Source: Eubacteriales bacterium (lineage in GTDB: Bacteria; Bacillota; Clostridia; Lachnospirales; Lachnospiraceae). From it: 45,724 nt of DNA. Position numbers and translations under genes: made by a program. Below are positions 1-8,312 of this stretch, in pieces. Location: assembly GCA_030524225.1 (NCBI GenBank), contig JAUNGV010000019.1:1-45724 (forward strand), written 5' to 3'. Within the stretch, counting starts at the first letter, position 1; each line of letters starts with the position of its first letter. Below the pieces are notes generated by a model. The model did not search any database and had not been told where the DNA came from. It saw nothing but the letters and a program-made list of their open reading frames with translations.

Positions 1-10
1 ACTTTGCAAG

Positions 11-40
11 GTTAAATTCCATATGAGGATGGAATTTAAC
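11..40. repeat. Inverted repeat near window start
   Basis: The arms GTTAAATTCCAT (11-22) and ATGGAATTTAAC (29-40) are perfect complements around a 6-nt loop. The hairpin is AT-rich and is followed by only a short T run, so it could be a weak terminator of a gene lying left of the window (rho often sits there in Clostridia) or a regulatory palindrome. The sequence does not decide between them. Confidence 0.5.
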
Positions 41-89
41 TTTGCGAGTGACTTAGTAACAATCCCTCCAACAACCTGCGAAAAACCTC

Positions 90-119
90 TTGCAATTTCG
101 GCGGAACTCATGCTATAAT
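90..119 (+). promoter_or_regulatory. Promoter of rpmE
   Basis: A -35 like TTGCAA (90-95) lies 18 nt before a perfect -10 TATAAT (114-119), which carries an upstream TG (extended -10). Transcription would begin near 126, giving a leader of about 60 nt before the L31 start codon. Firmicutes L31 genes are known to carry structured autoregulatory leaders; a specific fold was not established here. Confidence 0.6.
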
Positions 120-187
120 GACAAAGCTGTTGTGTGGACAGAAATAATCATCACAAAATGTTGATATAGATAGTGAGGTGAGAAACA

Positions 188-397
188 ATGAAAGACGGAA
201 TCCATCCTGCATATTATCAGGCTACGGTGACCTGCAACTGCGGCAACACGTTTGTAACCGGCTCCACGAAGCAGGACATCCACGTGGAAGTCTGCTCCAA
301 GTGCCATTCGTTCTACACGGGTCAGCAGAAGGCAGCGGCTGCAAGAGGACGTATCGAGAAGTTCAACAGAAAGTACGGCGTTGGAGAGAACAAATAG
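188..397 (+). CDS. rpmE: 50S ribosomal protein L31 (zinc-binding type)
   Basis: Small basic protein of the large ribosomal subunit, 69 residues, the normal length. It starts MKDGIHP and shows the typical L31 core: a CNCG pair near residues 17-20, the [14 protein letters not shown] segment near 32-45 with the CxxC pair, and a basic [10 protein letters not shown] tail. Four cysteines make it the zinc-containing (C+) form rather than the zinc-free paralogue used under zinc starvation. The start is fixed by GAGGTGAG just upstream. A terminator follows within 25 nt, so it is probably monocistronic from the promoter at 90-119. Confidence 0.97.
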   Translation: MKDGIHPAYYQATVTCNCGNTFVTGSTKQDIHVEVCSKCHSFYTGQQKAAAARGRIEKFNRKYGVGENK

Positions 398-419
398 GTT
401 TGAAGAACGCACTATCGGA

Positions 420-457
420 CAAGGTTGGGGCAGAGGTCATTTGCCCCAGCCTTGTTT
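420..457 (+). terminator. Intrinsic terminator after rpmE
   Basis: Thirteen-base arms CAAGGTTGGGGCA and TGCCCCAGCCTTG pair with a single G-T wobble and are followed by TTTT. It lies 23 nt past the rpmE stop and separates it from the DUF1385 gene. Confidence 0.85.
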
Positions 458-514
458 TGCAGTTAGGGAAAAGAATGTGAATACAGAGCGCTTTCAAAGG
501 CGGCAGGGAGGTAT

Positions 515-1477
515 ATGGGACAGACCAAGAAGAAGCAGCACTATTCCGGAATCGGAGGACAGGCCGTTCTGGAAGGCGTGATGATGCGCAATAAGAATAT
601 GTATGCGGTGGCGGTGCGAAAGCCCGATCAGGAAATCGAGGTGGAAATCGACGAATTCCACGGCGTGATGGAGGACAGCGTTCTGCGCCGGATTCCGTTT
701 GCGAGAGGAATCTTTGTCTTTATCGACTCGATGGCACTGGGGCTGCGCTCCCTGAATTTCTCCGCCTCTTTTTATGAGGATGAGGAGTCGGAGCCGACGA
801 AGGCCGACCGTTTTCTCGACCGGATCTCCGGCGGAAACGGGGAGAAGGTGCTGATGGGCGTCACGACGGCGATCTCCTTCCTTCTGGCGATCGCTATTTT
901 TATCCTGCTTCCTTATTTTATTTCAGATTTTCTGAACAGCTATATCCGAAATGCGTCGCTGATGGCGATTATCGAAGGGGTGCTGCGGATTGCGATTTTC
1001 ATGATTTATATCGTGGCGATCACGGCGATGAAGGACATCAAGAGGCTTTACCAGTATCATGGTGCGGAGCATAAGTGTATCAACTGCATCGAGAGCGGCA
1101 AACCTCTGACGGTGGACAACGCGAGAGGGAGCACACGGCTGCACAAACGGTGTGGGAGCAGCTTTATCCTGTTTGTCGTTTTTGTAAGCGTGATTCTCTT
1201 CTTTTTCATCCGGGTGGAGAGCCCGGTGCTGCGTATTGTGATCCGGATTGCCCTGATTCCGGTTATCGCCGGAATTTCCTACGAGCTGATCCGGTTGGCG
1301 GGGTGCTACGATAACCTGCTGGTGAGGATCATTTCAGCGCCGGGGCTCTGGCTCCAGCGGCTGACGACGAAGGAGCCGGATGACTCGATGCTCGAGGTGG
1401 CGATTGCGTCGGTGGAGGCGATTTTTGACTGGAAACAGTATCTGCGCGAGGAGTTCGGAGAGCAGGAGCAGGAATAA
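515..1477 (+). CDS. DUF1385 (YqhQ-like) membrane protein
   Basis: A 320-residue integral membrane protein of the DUF1385 family, whose biochemical role is unknown. The family hallmarks are visible: the N-terminal GGQAVLEGVMMRN segment (about residues 14-26) and the central YHGAEHKCINC motif (about 179-190). Hydrophobic stretches near residues 110-135, 145-168 and 210-255 indicate several membrane helices. The start follows GGGAGG at a good distance. It lies between rpmE and prmC-prfA, the usual neighbourhood in Clostridia, and may be cotranscribed with prmC (147-nt gap with no obvious terminator). Confidence 0.9.
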   Translation: MGQTKKKQHYSGIGGQAVLEGVMMRNKNMYAVAVRKPDQEIEVEIDEFHGVMEDSVLRRIPFARGIFVFIDSMALGLRSLNFSASFYEDEESEPTKADRFLDRISGGNGEKVLMGVTTAISFLLAIAIFILLPYFISDFLNSYIRNASLMAIIEGVLRIAIFMIYIVAITAMKDIKRLYQYHGAEHKCINCIESGKPLTVDNARGSTRLHKRCGSSFILFVVFVSVILFFFIRVESPVLRIVIRIALIPVIAGISYELIRLAGCYDNLLVRIISAPGLWLQRLTTKEPDDSMLEVAIASVEAIFDWKQYLREEFGEQEQE

Positions 1478-1623
1478 AAAATAGAGTCGACCAGATCAGC
1501 AGGCAGTAAATCATCAGCACCGTCGCCGGATTGCGGATAGGAACAGGAATAGAAAAGAAATAGGGACAGCAGCAGATCCGGCAGGAACTTGAATTCAGGA
1601 CAGGAAGCGGAACGGGAGCGGAA

Positions 1624-2484
1624 GTGACAGGACAGACTTACAGGGAACTTTATGAAGAGGGCGCGGCGATGCTCGCGGCGGCGGGCATTCCGGAGGCGCG
1701 TCTGGACGCGAGACTTCTGCTGGAGGATGTCTGCGGGACGGATACGCAGACGCTTCTGGCGCACGGAGAGCGGCCGGTGAGTGATTCGGAGTGCGCCCGG
1801 TACGAGGGTGTGACGGCGCGGCGCGCGGCGAGGGAACCGCTGGCGTATATCGTGGGGGAGCAGGAGTTCATGGGGATTCCGTTCTATGTGACGCCGGAGG
1901 TGCTGATTCCCAATCAGGACACGGAGGTGCTCGTCGAGGAGGCGATGCGCGAGCTGTCGGGAGGGATGCGGATTCTCGATCTGTGTACGGGAAGCGGCTG
2001 CATTCTCCTCTCTCTGCTGCGCTACTCCAGCGGATGCAGCGGTGTGGGAACGGATCTGAGCGAGGCAGCGCTGGCTGTGGCAGAGAGAAATGCGGAGCGC
2101 ATGGCCCTGTCAGAGCAGGTGGAGTGGCGCTGCGGCGATCTGTGGGACGCGGTACAGCCGGAACTTTTTGATATCATCGTCTCGAATCCGCCCTATATTC
2201 CGACGGCGGTGATCGGGACGCTTGCGCCGGAGGTGAGGTCGGCAGAGCCGTATCAGGCGCTGGATGGCGGGGAGGACGGTCTTGTCTTTTACCGGAGAAT
2301 CATCGGCGAGGCGGCGCGGCATCTGCGGATCGGAGGCAAGCTCTTTCTGGAGATCGGATACGATCAGTCCCGGGCAGTGACAGAGCTGCTGCGGGAAGCG
2401 GGATTCCTGGAAATTGAGACGAGACAGGATTACGGCGGTCTCGACCGCGTGGTGCGGGCGGAGCGTGGCCTGAAAACGAAATGA
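1624..2484 (+). CDS. prmC: Peptide chain release factor N5-glutamine methyltransferase PrmC
   Basis: Methylates the glutamine of the GGQ motif in release factors using S-adenosylmethionine, in the cytosol. The 286 residues contain the SAM-binding loop DLCTGSGC (119-126) and the catalytic NPPY tetrapeptide (188-191), which identify the HemK/PrmC family. The substrate-loop motif reads IPNQDTE (95-101) instead of the more usual IPRxDTE. The start codon is GTG, preceded by GGGAGCGG. The gene is followed after 25 nt by prfA, its own substrate, so the two are very probably translated from one transcript. Confidence 0.95.
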   Translation: MTGQTYRELYEEGAAMLAAAGIPEARLDARLLLEDVCGTDTQTLLAHGERPVSDSECARYEGVTARRAAREPLAYIVGEQEFMGIPFYVTPEVLIPNQDTEVLVEEAMRELSGGMRILDLCTGSGCILLSLLRYSSGCSGVGTDLSEAALAVAERNAERMALSEQVEWRCGDLWDAVQPELFDIIVSNPPYIPTAVIGTLAPEVRSAEPYQALDGGEDGLVFYRRIIGEAARHLRIGGKLFLEIGYDQSRAVTELLREAGFLEIETRQDYGGLDRVVRAERGLKTK

Positions 2485-2509
2485 GTAATGCGGCATAGGG
2501 AGGATAGGT

Positions 2510-3589
2510 ATGTTTGATAAACTGGAAGCGCTGCTGATGCGCTATGAAGATATTGCGAGGGAGCTGTCCAGTCCGGACGTGACGGCGAATCAGGAGAGGT
2601 TCCGCTCTCTGATGAAGGAGCAGAGCGATCTTGCTCCCATCGTGGAGGCGTACACGGAGTACCGGAAGCAGAAGCAGAATATCGAGGATTCTCTCGCGAT
2701 GCTGGACGGGGAGAGCGACGAGGAAATGCGCGAGATGTTAAAAGAAGAGCTCGCGGAGTCCAAGAAAAGAGTGGAGGAGCTGGAGGGCGAGCTGAAAATC
2801 CTCCTGCTGCCCAAAGATCCGAATGATGAGAAGAATGTTATCGTCGAGATCCGCGCGGGCGCGGGCGGCGATGAGGCGGCGCTGTTTGCGGCGGAGGTGT
2901 ACCGGATGTATGTGCACTACGCGGAGAACAGGGGCTGGAAGGTCGAGACGATGGACTTCGAGGAGATCGGTATCGGCGGCATGAAGTATGTGACCTTTAT
3001 GATTTCGGGCCGCGGCGCGTACTCCCGTCTGAAGTACGAGAGCGGCGTTCACCGCGTTCAGCGCGTGCCGGAGACGGAGTCGGGCGGAAGAATCCATACC
3101 TCGACGATCACGGTGGCGGTGATCCCGGAGGCGGATGAGACGGTGGAGATCGACATTCCCGACAAGGATGTCCGTGTTGACGTCATGCGCGCCTCGGGCA
3201 ACGGCGGTCAGTGCGTCAACACGACGGATTCCGCGGTGCGGCTGACGCACTATCCGACCGGCATCGTGATTTACAGCCAGACCGAGAAGTCCCAGCTCCA
3301 GAACAAGGCGAAGGCGTGGGCGCTGCTGCGGGCCAAGCTCTACGATATGGAGATGCAGAAGCGGCACGACGAGGAGGCGGATCTGCGCCGCAGCCAGATC
3401 GGGACGGGGGACCGCTCGGAGAAAATCAGAACGTACAATTTCCCGCAGGGGCGCGTAACGGATCACCGAATTAAGCTGACGCTGTACCGGATCGACGCGG
3501 TGATGAACGGCGATCTCGATGAGATCATCGACAGTCTGATCGCGGCGGATCAGGCGGCCAAGCTGCTGAAAATGAATGAGGAGCCGTAA
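2510..3589 (+). CDS. prfA: Peptide chain release factor 1
   Basis: RF1 reads UAA and UAG stop codons and triggers peptide release on the ribosome. At 359 residues it is of normal length. The peptidyl-transferase-contacting GGQ sits at 232-234 in SGNGGQCVN, and the codon-reading PxT tripeptide appears as PET at 187-189 inside the conserved GGRIHTS context, which marks RF1 rather than RF2. The [13 protein letters not shown] block (115-127) is also typical. A GGGAGG site lies before the ATG. The 25-nt gap to prmC suggests an operon with its modifying enzyme. Confidence 0.97.
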   Translation: MFDKLEALLMRYEDIARELSSPDVTANQERFRSLMKEQSDLAPIVEAYTEYRKQKQNIEDSLAMLDGESDEEMREMLKEELAESKKRVEELEGELKILLLPKDPNDEKNVIVEIRAGAGGDEAALFAAEVYRMYVHYAENRGWKVETMDFEEIGIGGMKYVTFMISGRGAYSRLKYESGVHRVQRVPETESGGRIHTSTITVAVIPEADETVEIDIPDKDVRVDVMRASGNGGQCVNTTDSAVRLTHYPTGIVIYSQTEKSQLQNKAKAWALLRAKLYDMEMQKRHDEEADLRRSQIGTGDRSEKIRTYNFPQGRVTDHRIKLTLYRIDAVMNGDLDEIIDSLIAADQAAKLLKMNEEP

Positions 3590-3692
3590 TCGCAGAGAGT
3601 GCTGTGGTTCGCGGTTTGCCCTGAGAAAGTTGTTATGCGAATCGGATTCCGCGAATCGCGATTACAGATTACTTTTTCCCGGGCCGCAGTTG

Positions 3693-3701
3693 TGATACAC
3701 T
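3693..3701 (+). promoter_or_regulatory. Possible promoter for pheA, ahead of the tandem repeats
   Basis: TGATACACT looks like an extended -10 element, but no convincing -35 was found at the right spacing. If real, the pheA transcript would carry all copies of the 141-bp repeat in its leader. Confidence 0.25.
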
Positions 3702-3787
3702 ATCCATACCAAGTCCGGCCCAACCGCCCGATGGCGCTTGTTCCGGACGCGAATCGGAAGAGGGGCGGTTCCGATTCGGATAGTGCA

Positions 3788-3850
3788 GGTCAGAAACCGC
3801 CTGCGCGGATTTCTGACCGCAGTGCCGCAGACAAGCTGCGGCAGGAAGGA
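3788..3850 (+). promoter_or_regulatory. Double-hairpin leader element, copy A1
   Basis: Hairpin 1 (3788-3818) has arms GGTCAGAAACCGC and GCGG-A-TTTCTGACC around CTGC. Hairpin 2 (3823-3843) has arms TGCCGCAG and CTGCGGCA around ACAAG. The Shine-Dalgarno-like GGAAGGA follows at once (3844-3850). In this copy no start codon follows closely, because the unit is tandemly repeated. Related copies stand before other start codons at 22716, 26771 and 29403. Confidence 0.75.
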
Positions 3851-3928
3851 TAAGTCCGGCTCAACCGCCCGATGGCGCTTGTTCCGGACGCGAATCGGAA
3901 GAGGGGCGGTTCCGATTCGGATAGTGCA

Positions 3929-3991
3929 GGTCAGAAACCGCCTGCGCGGATTTCTGACCGCAGTGCCGCAGACAAGCTGCGGCAGGAAGGA
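3929..3991 (+). promoter_or_regulatory. Double-hairpin leader element, copy A2
   Basis: Identical to copy A1, displaced by one 141-nt repeat period. It lies about 70 nt before the pheA start codon. Confidence 0.75.
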
Positions 3992-4062
3992 TAAGTCCGG
4001 CCCAACCGCCCGATGGCGCTTGTTCCGGACGCGAATCGGAAGAGGAAGGTAACTGGGTAACT

Positions 4063-5196
4063 ATGGAACTGGACTTACAGAAATTCAGACAGGAAATCGA
4101 CGGGATTGACGCGCAGATCGTCGCGCTGTACGAGGAGCGGATGGCGCTCTCGGAGAAGGTGGCGGCCTATAAGATCGCCACCGGCAAGAAGGTGCTGGAC
4201 CGTCAGAGAGAGCAGGAGAAGTTAAACGCGCTGCAGGCGCTGGCTTCAAACGATTTTAACCGGCACGGAGTCCGGGAACTCTTTGAGCAGATCATGGCGA
4301 TGAGCCGCAAGAAGCAGTATCAACTGATTCAGGAGAGCGGCAGTATGAACCGCCTTCCTTTTATTGAGACGGATTCTCTGATTAAGGAGGGCATCCGCGT
4401 CGTCTATCAGGGGGCGGAGGGCTCCTATTCCGAGGCGGCGATGAAGCAGTTTTTCGGAGAAGAGGTTCGCAACTTCTCCGTGGAGACGTTCCGGGACGCG
4501 ATGACGGCGATCGAGGAGGGAACGGCGGATTACGCGGTGCTGCCGATCGAGAACTCCACGGCGGGGATCGTGAGTCAGATTTATGATCTGCTCGTGGAGT
4601 ACGAGAATTACATCGTGGGCGAGCAGATTCTGCGGATCGAGCACTGCCTGATGGCGCCGGAGGGCGCGACTCTTGAAACGATCCGGAAAGTGTACTCCCA
4701 TACCCAGTCGCTGATGCAGAGCGAGCGGTATCTGGCGGAGTATCCCGCATGGCATCAGGTGCCGATGCAGAACAACGCCTTTGCGGCGGCGAAGGTGGCG
4801 AAGGACGGGGATATCACGCAGGCGGCGATCGCGAGCGAGTACGCGGCGAAAAGATACGGCCTGCAGATCCTGCAGCGCGGCGTGAATCAGGCGGAGAACA
4901 ACTCGACCCGCTTTATTATCGTCACCAACCAGAAGATCTTCCTGCGCTCGGCACGCAAGATCAGCATCTGTCTGGAGATTCCGCATGAGAGCGGATCGCT
5001 CTACCACATGCTGTCTCATTTCATTTATAATGATCTGAGTATGACGAAGATCGAGAGCCGCCCGATTGAGGAGCGCAACTGGGAATACCGCTTCTTCATC
5101 GATTTTGAGGGGAACCTGACCCAGAGTTCCGTCAAAAACGCCCTGCGCGGGCTACGGGACGAGGCGCGCAATCTGAAAATACTGGGAAATTATTAA
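4063..5196 (+). CDS. pheA: Bifunctional chorismate mutase / prephenate dehydratase (P-protein)
   Basis: Converts chorismate to prephenate and then to phenylpyruvate, the committed steps of phenylalanine synthesis. Of the 377 residues, about 1-90 form an AroQ chorismate mutase helix bundle, 110-290 the prephenate dehydratase (ENSTAGIV at 163-170; the catalytic TRF within NSTRF at 280-284), and 297-377 an ACT domain with the phenylalanine-binding ESRP motif (331-334). Feedback inhibition by phenylalanine is therefore expected. The nearest purine-rich site, GGAAGG, lies about 14 nt from the ATG, which is long. The leader is occupied by the 141-bp tandem hairpin repeat. Confidence 0.95.
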   Translation: MELDLQKFRQEIDGIDAQIVALYEERMALSEKVAAYKIATGKKVLDRQREQEKLNALQALASNDFNRHGVRELFEQIMAMSRKKQYQLIQESGSMNRLPFIETDSLIKEGIRVVYQGAEGSYSEAAMKQFFGEEVRNFSVETFRDAMTAIEEGTADYAVLPIENSTAGIVSQIYDLLVEYENYIVGEQILRIEHCLMAPEGATLETIRKVYSHTQSLMQSERYLAEYPAWHQVPMQNNAFAAAKVAKDGDITQAAIASEYAAKRYGLQILQRGVNQAENNSTRFIIVTNQKIFLRSARKISICLEIPHESGSLYHMLSHFIYNDLSMTKIESRPIEERNWEYRFFIDFEGNLTQSSVKNALRGLRDEARNLKILGNY

Positions 5197-5302
5197 ATGA
5201 TTAATATCGGACGCGGCCTCAGAGCAGGAGCGGGAGTACATTCGCAGGTGTCGCCGTCTGCGCTGCGGCTTTGGCCGAAACGGTAGATGTCTGTGAGATA
5301 GG

Positions 5303-6643
5303 ATGAGAGGAATAGAACAGAAAATTATGCTGAATCATGAACTGATTGTGTACCGGGCGTTTGAGCCGGAAGAGGGACAGATTTTAGAGGATATCGCCTT
5401 TCTGATGGAGAGAGGGGAGGCGATGGCGCAGGAGGGCGGCGAGGCGCGTGGGAAGGCGCGGGATCTTCTGCACCGCTCGGTGAACAGTCTGCTGGAACTG
5501 GCGGGGACGAACGGCTTTTATGGAAATCTCTGGCACTGCTATCTGGCGAATCTTCTCGTGAATCATGAGAACAGCTACAGCAGAGCCTGTGAGATCCGGG
5601 GAGCCGTCGAGGGGACGGTCAACGAGGCGGCGCTGCATGATATCGCTATTTTCAAGCAGCTTTACGACTATGATTTCGGTCCGCTGACTGCGGCTCTGGA
5701 TATGCCGTTTTTCGGGATGGTTCTCTCGTATGAGCCATGTCCGGAGGCGGGACGGATCTACAACACGAGGATTCGCGACAGGATCTGTGCGCTGGCGCGG
5801 CAGATGAGCGGGGCGCGGACGGCGCAGGAGATGAAAGACGAACTCACCGGGTTCTACCGGGAGTACGGCGTCGGGAAGTTCGGTCTCCACAAGGCGTTCC
5901 GCGTCGCGAGAGACGAGCACGGCGTTCACATTGTCCCGATTCTGAATATCCGCCATGTCCATATGGACGATCTGGTCGGCTACGAGCTTGCCAAGGAGAA
6001 GCTGATCGAGAACACCGAGGCCTTCGTCGCAGGCAAACCGGCGAACAACTGCCTGCTTTACGGAGACGCCGGGACGGGCAAGTCCTCTTCGATCAAGGCG
6101 ATCACGAACGAGTATTACGACAGGGGCTTGCGGATCATCGAGGTGTACAAGCACCAGTTCCAGGATCTGAACGAGGTGATCGCCCAGATCAAGAGCCGGA
6201 ATTACCGCTTTATCATCTATATGGACGATCTGAGCTTCGAGGATTTCGAGATCGAATACAAGTATCTGAAGGCGGTGATTGAGGGCGGCCTTGAGAAGAA
6301 ACCGGAGAATGTGCTGATTTACGCGACGAGCAACCGGCGGCATCTGATCCGGGAGAGCTTCCACGACAGGGACGGCACGGACTTCTCGGAGAAGCACGGC
6401 GGCGACACGGTGCAGGAGAAGCTCTCGCTGGCCAGCCGCTTCGGCGTGAGCATTTACTTCGGTGCACCGTCGATGGAGGAGTATCAGCAGATCGTGGAGA
6501 AGTTGGCGCAGAGAAACGGCATAGAGACTGCCGGCGAGGAGCTGCGGCAGGAGGCGGTGCGGTGGGAGATGCGCCACGGCGGCTTCTCGGGGCGGACAGC
6601 GCAGCAGTTTATCGATCATCTTCTGGGAAAAGAGCAGCAGTAG
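5303..6643 (+). CDS. DUF815-family AAA-type ATP-binding protein
   Basis: A 446-residue soluble ATPase of the DUF815 family, function not established. The N-terminal 220 residues are helical and family-specific. An AAA-like core follows: Walker A GDAGTGKSS (254-262), Walker B FIIYMDDLSF (303-312) and a sensor-like LIYATSNRRHL (338-348). The start is uncertain: the first ATG (5303) has only a weak AGATAGG before it, and an internal ATG at 5327 has nothing better. It ends 9 nt before the ppx gene, so the two are very likely cotranscribed. Confidence 0.85.
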   Translation: MRGIEQKIMLNHELIVYRAFEPEEGQILEDIAFLMERGEAMAQEGGEARGKARDLLHRSVNSLLELAGTNGFYGNLWHCYLANLLVNHENSYSRACEIRGAVEGTVNEAALHDIAIFKQLYDYDFGPLTAALDMPFFGMVLSYEPCPEAGRIYNTRIRDRICALARQMSGARTAQEMKDELTGFYREYGVGKFGLHKAFRVARDEHGVHIVPILNIRHVHMDDLVGYELAKEKLIENTEAFVAGKPANNCLLYGDAGTGKSSSIKAITNEYYDRGLRIIEVYKHQFQDLNEVIAQIKSRNYRFIIYMDDLSFEDFEIEYKYLKAVIEGGLEKKPENVLIYATSNRRHLIRESFHDRDGTDFSEKHGGDTVQEKLSLASRFGVSIYFGAPSMEEYQQIVEKLAQRNGIETAGEELRQEAVRWEMRHGGFSGRTAQQFIDHLLGKEQQ

Positions 6644-6652
6644 GGAGGGCGT

Positions 6653-8200
6653 ATGGCGATACGGAGATTTGCCGCAATTGATATCGGCAGCTATGAGTTG
6701 GGTCTGAAAATCTTTGAGTGCACGAAGCAGAACGGAATCCGCGCGATCGATCATATCACGCACCGGATCGACCTGGGGAGCGATACGTACAATACCGGCA
6801 AGATCAGCCATGCCCGGGTGGAGGAGTTAAAGAGAGTGCTCACCGAGTACCGGGCGATCATGGAGAACTACCGGGTGACCGATTACAAGGCGTACGGGAC
6901 GAGCGCGATCCGGGAGACGGACAACGCCTCGATTGTTCTGAACCAGCTCGAGCAGCACACGGGAATCCGGATCGACATTCTGAGCAATTCCGAGCAGCGC
7001 TTCCTTGATTACAAATCCATCGCCTCCAAGGGCGAGGGCTTTACGAAGATTATCGAGAAGGGGACGGCGATTGTGGATATCGGAGGCGGCAGCATCCAGA
7101 TTTCCCTGTTCGCCAAGGACAGACTCGTCGAGACGCAGAATTTGAAGCTCGGCGTTCTGCGTCTCTATGAGCAGCTCCATCATGTCGACGCCCGCTCCTC
7201 CCAGTACGAGGCGATCATCGAGGAGCTCGTCAACTCGCAGCTGATGGTATTCAAGAACCTGTATCTGAAGGAGCGGGAGATTAAAAATATCATCATTGTG
7301 GATGATTACATCTCCGCCGTGATGCAGCGCCGCTCGGTGATGGGCGGCAAGGAGGCGGGGTATATCGACGCTTCCTCTTATCTGGCGTTTATGGAGAAAA
7401 TCAGCAGCCATAACCAGCAGGATATTGCGAAGGCCCTCGATATCGCGGACGATAAAGTGCCGCTCCTCTATATTTCCGGTGTGCTCGTCAAGTGCGTGGT
7501 GCAGGCGATGGGGGCGGAGCTGATCTGGGCGCCCGGCGTGACCCTCTGTGACGGCATGGTGTACGAGTTTGCGGAACAGAACAAAATTATGCTGCCGACC
7601 CACGATTTTGACGAGGATATTATCGCGTGTGCGCGCACGATCAGCAAGCGGTACAAGGGCAGCAAGACGAGGAGCGAGACGCTGGAGACCATCGCCCTCC
7701 GGATTTTCGAGGCGACGAAGCAGATTCACGGTCTGGGCCAGAGAGAGAAACTCCTGCTGCGCATCGCGACGCTCCTGCACGACTGCGGCAAGTATATCAG
7801 TCTTGTCAATCTGGCGGAGTGCTCTTATCATATCATTATGTCGACGGAGATCATCGGGCTCTCGCATATTGAGCGGGAGATTATTGCGAATGTGGTGAAA
7901 TTCAACCACAGCAATTTCGTTTACTATGAGCAGCAGGAGACGGTGTCCGATCTGGGACGGGAGACGTACCTCGTGATCGCCAAGCTGACGGCGATCCTGC
8001 GGATTGCCAACGGGCTTGACCGCTCCCACAAGCAGAAATTCAGGGACGTGGGCATCACGGTGCGGGACGGCAAGATGATCATCAGCGTGAGCACGAAAGA
8101 GGATATCACTCTGGAAAAAGGGCTGTTTACGCGGCGGGCGGATTTCTTTGAAGAGATCTTCAGCGTCCGGCCGGTCATCAAGCAGAAAAGAACGCTCTAG
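6653..8200 (+). CDS. ppx: Ppx/GppA-type exopolyphosphatase with C-terminal HD domain
   Basis: Expected to cleave terminal phosphate from polyphosphate, or pppGpp, in the cytosol. The 515 residues contain the actin-fold phosphatase signature AIDIGSYE (8-15), the second phosphate loop IVDIGGGS (140-147), and a C-terminal HD domain with LLHDCGKY (374-381). This two-part architecture is typical of long Ppx/GppA proteins. GGGAGGGCGT precedes the ATG. The neighbouring ppk gene makes the opposite reaction, so this locus controls both synthesis and breakdown of polyphosphate. Ppx and GppA activity cannot be separated by eye. Confidence 0.9.
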   Translation: MAIRRFAAIDIGSYELGLKIFECTKQNGIRAIDHITHRIDLGSDTYNTGKISHARVEELKRVLTEYRAIMENYRVTDYKAYGTSAIRETDNASIVLNQLEQHTGIRIDILSNSEQRFLDYKSIASKGEGFTKIIEKGTAIVDIGGGSIQISLFAKDRLVETQNLKLGVLRLYEQLHHVDARSSQYEAIIEELVNSQLMVFKNLYLKEREIKNIIIVDDYISAVMQRRSVMGGKEAGYIDASSYLAFMEKISSHNQQDIAKALDIADDKVPLLYISGVLVKCVVQAMGAELIWAPGVTLCDGMVYEFAEQNKIMLPTHDFDEDIIACARTISKRYKGSKTRSETLETIALRIFEATKQIHGLGQREKLLLRIATLLHDCGKYISLVNLAECSYHIIMSTEIIGLSHIEREIIANVVKFNHSNFVYYEQQETVSDLGRETYLVIAKLTAILRIANGLDRSHKQKFRDVGITVRDGKMIISVSTKEDITLEKGLFTRRADFFEEIFSVRPVIKQKRTL

Positions 8201-8312
8201 GGATGGACAGACGGGAATGACGGCGGCGGTGTGCTGATCTGATACGATCGGATAGCCGGGTATCATTTTAGATAGTTTTGACAGTGTATTTTGCGAATTT
8301 GGAGGAATTTGA

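Larger units (their letters stand above)
3711..4045 (+). repeat. 141-bp tandem repeat (2.4 copies) in the pheA leader
   Basis: Unit 1 (3711-3851) and unit 2 (3852-3992) differ at one base (3861). A third copy stops after 53 nt (3993-4045), where it runs into the pheA ribosome-binding region. Each full unit can form four hairpins in order: GTCCGG/CCGGAC; CGAATCGGAA/TTCCGATTCG; GGTCAGAAACCGC with GCGG-A-TTTCTGACC; and TGCCGCAG/CTGCGGCA. Each full unit ends in GGAAGGA. The period is a multiple of three, so reading frames stay open through it, but there is no sign that they are genes. This interval fills most of the 473-nt gap between prfA and pheA. Confidence 0.95.

Noticed and set aside
3203-3223. 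SGNGGQC context of the RF1 GGQ motif as a defect
   Set aside because: The catalytic GGQ is intact and the flanking residues vary naturally among Clostridia.
3711-3992. CRISPR-like array
   Set aside because: The repeats are 141 bp and directly adjacent, with no spacers; no cas genes are present.
3599-4052. Overlapping open frames through the 141-bp repeats
   Set aside because: They exist only because the period is a multiple of three; the protein repeats are arginine-rich without a ribosome-binding site, and the DNA is explained by hairpins.
8278-8283. TTGACA in front of ppk as a -35 box
   Set aside because: No -10-like sequence is found 16-18 nt downstream; that position holds the ribosome-binding site.
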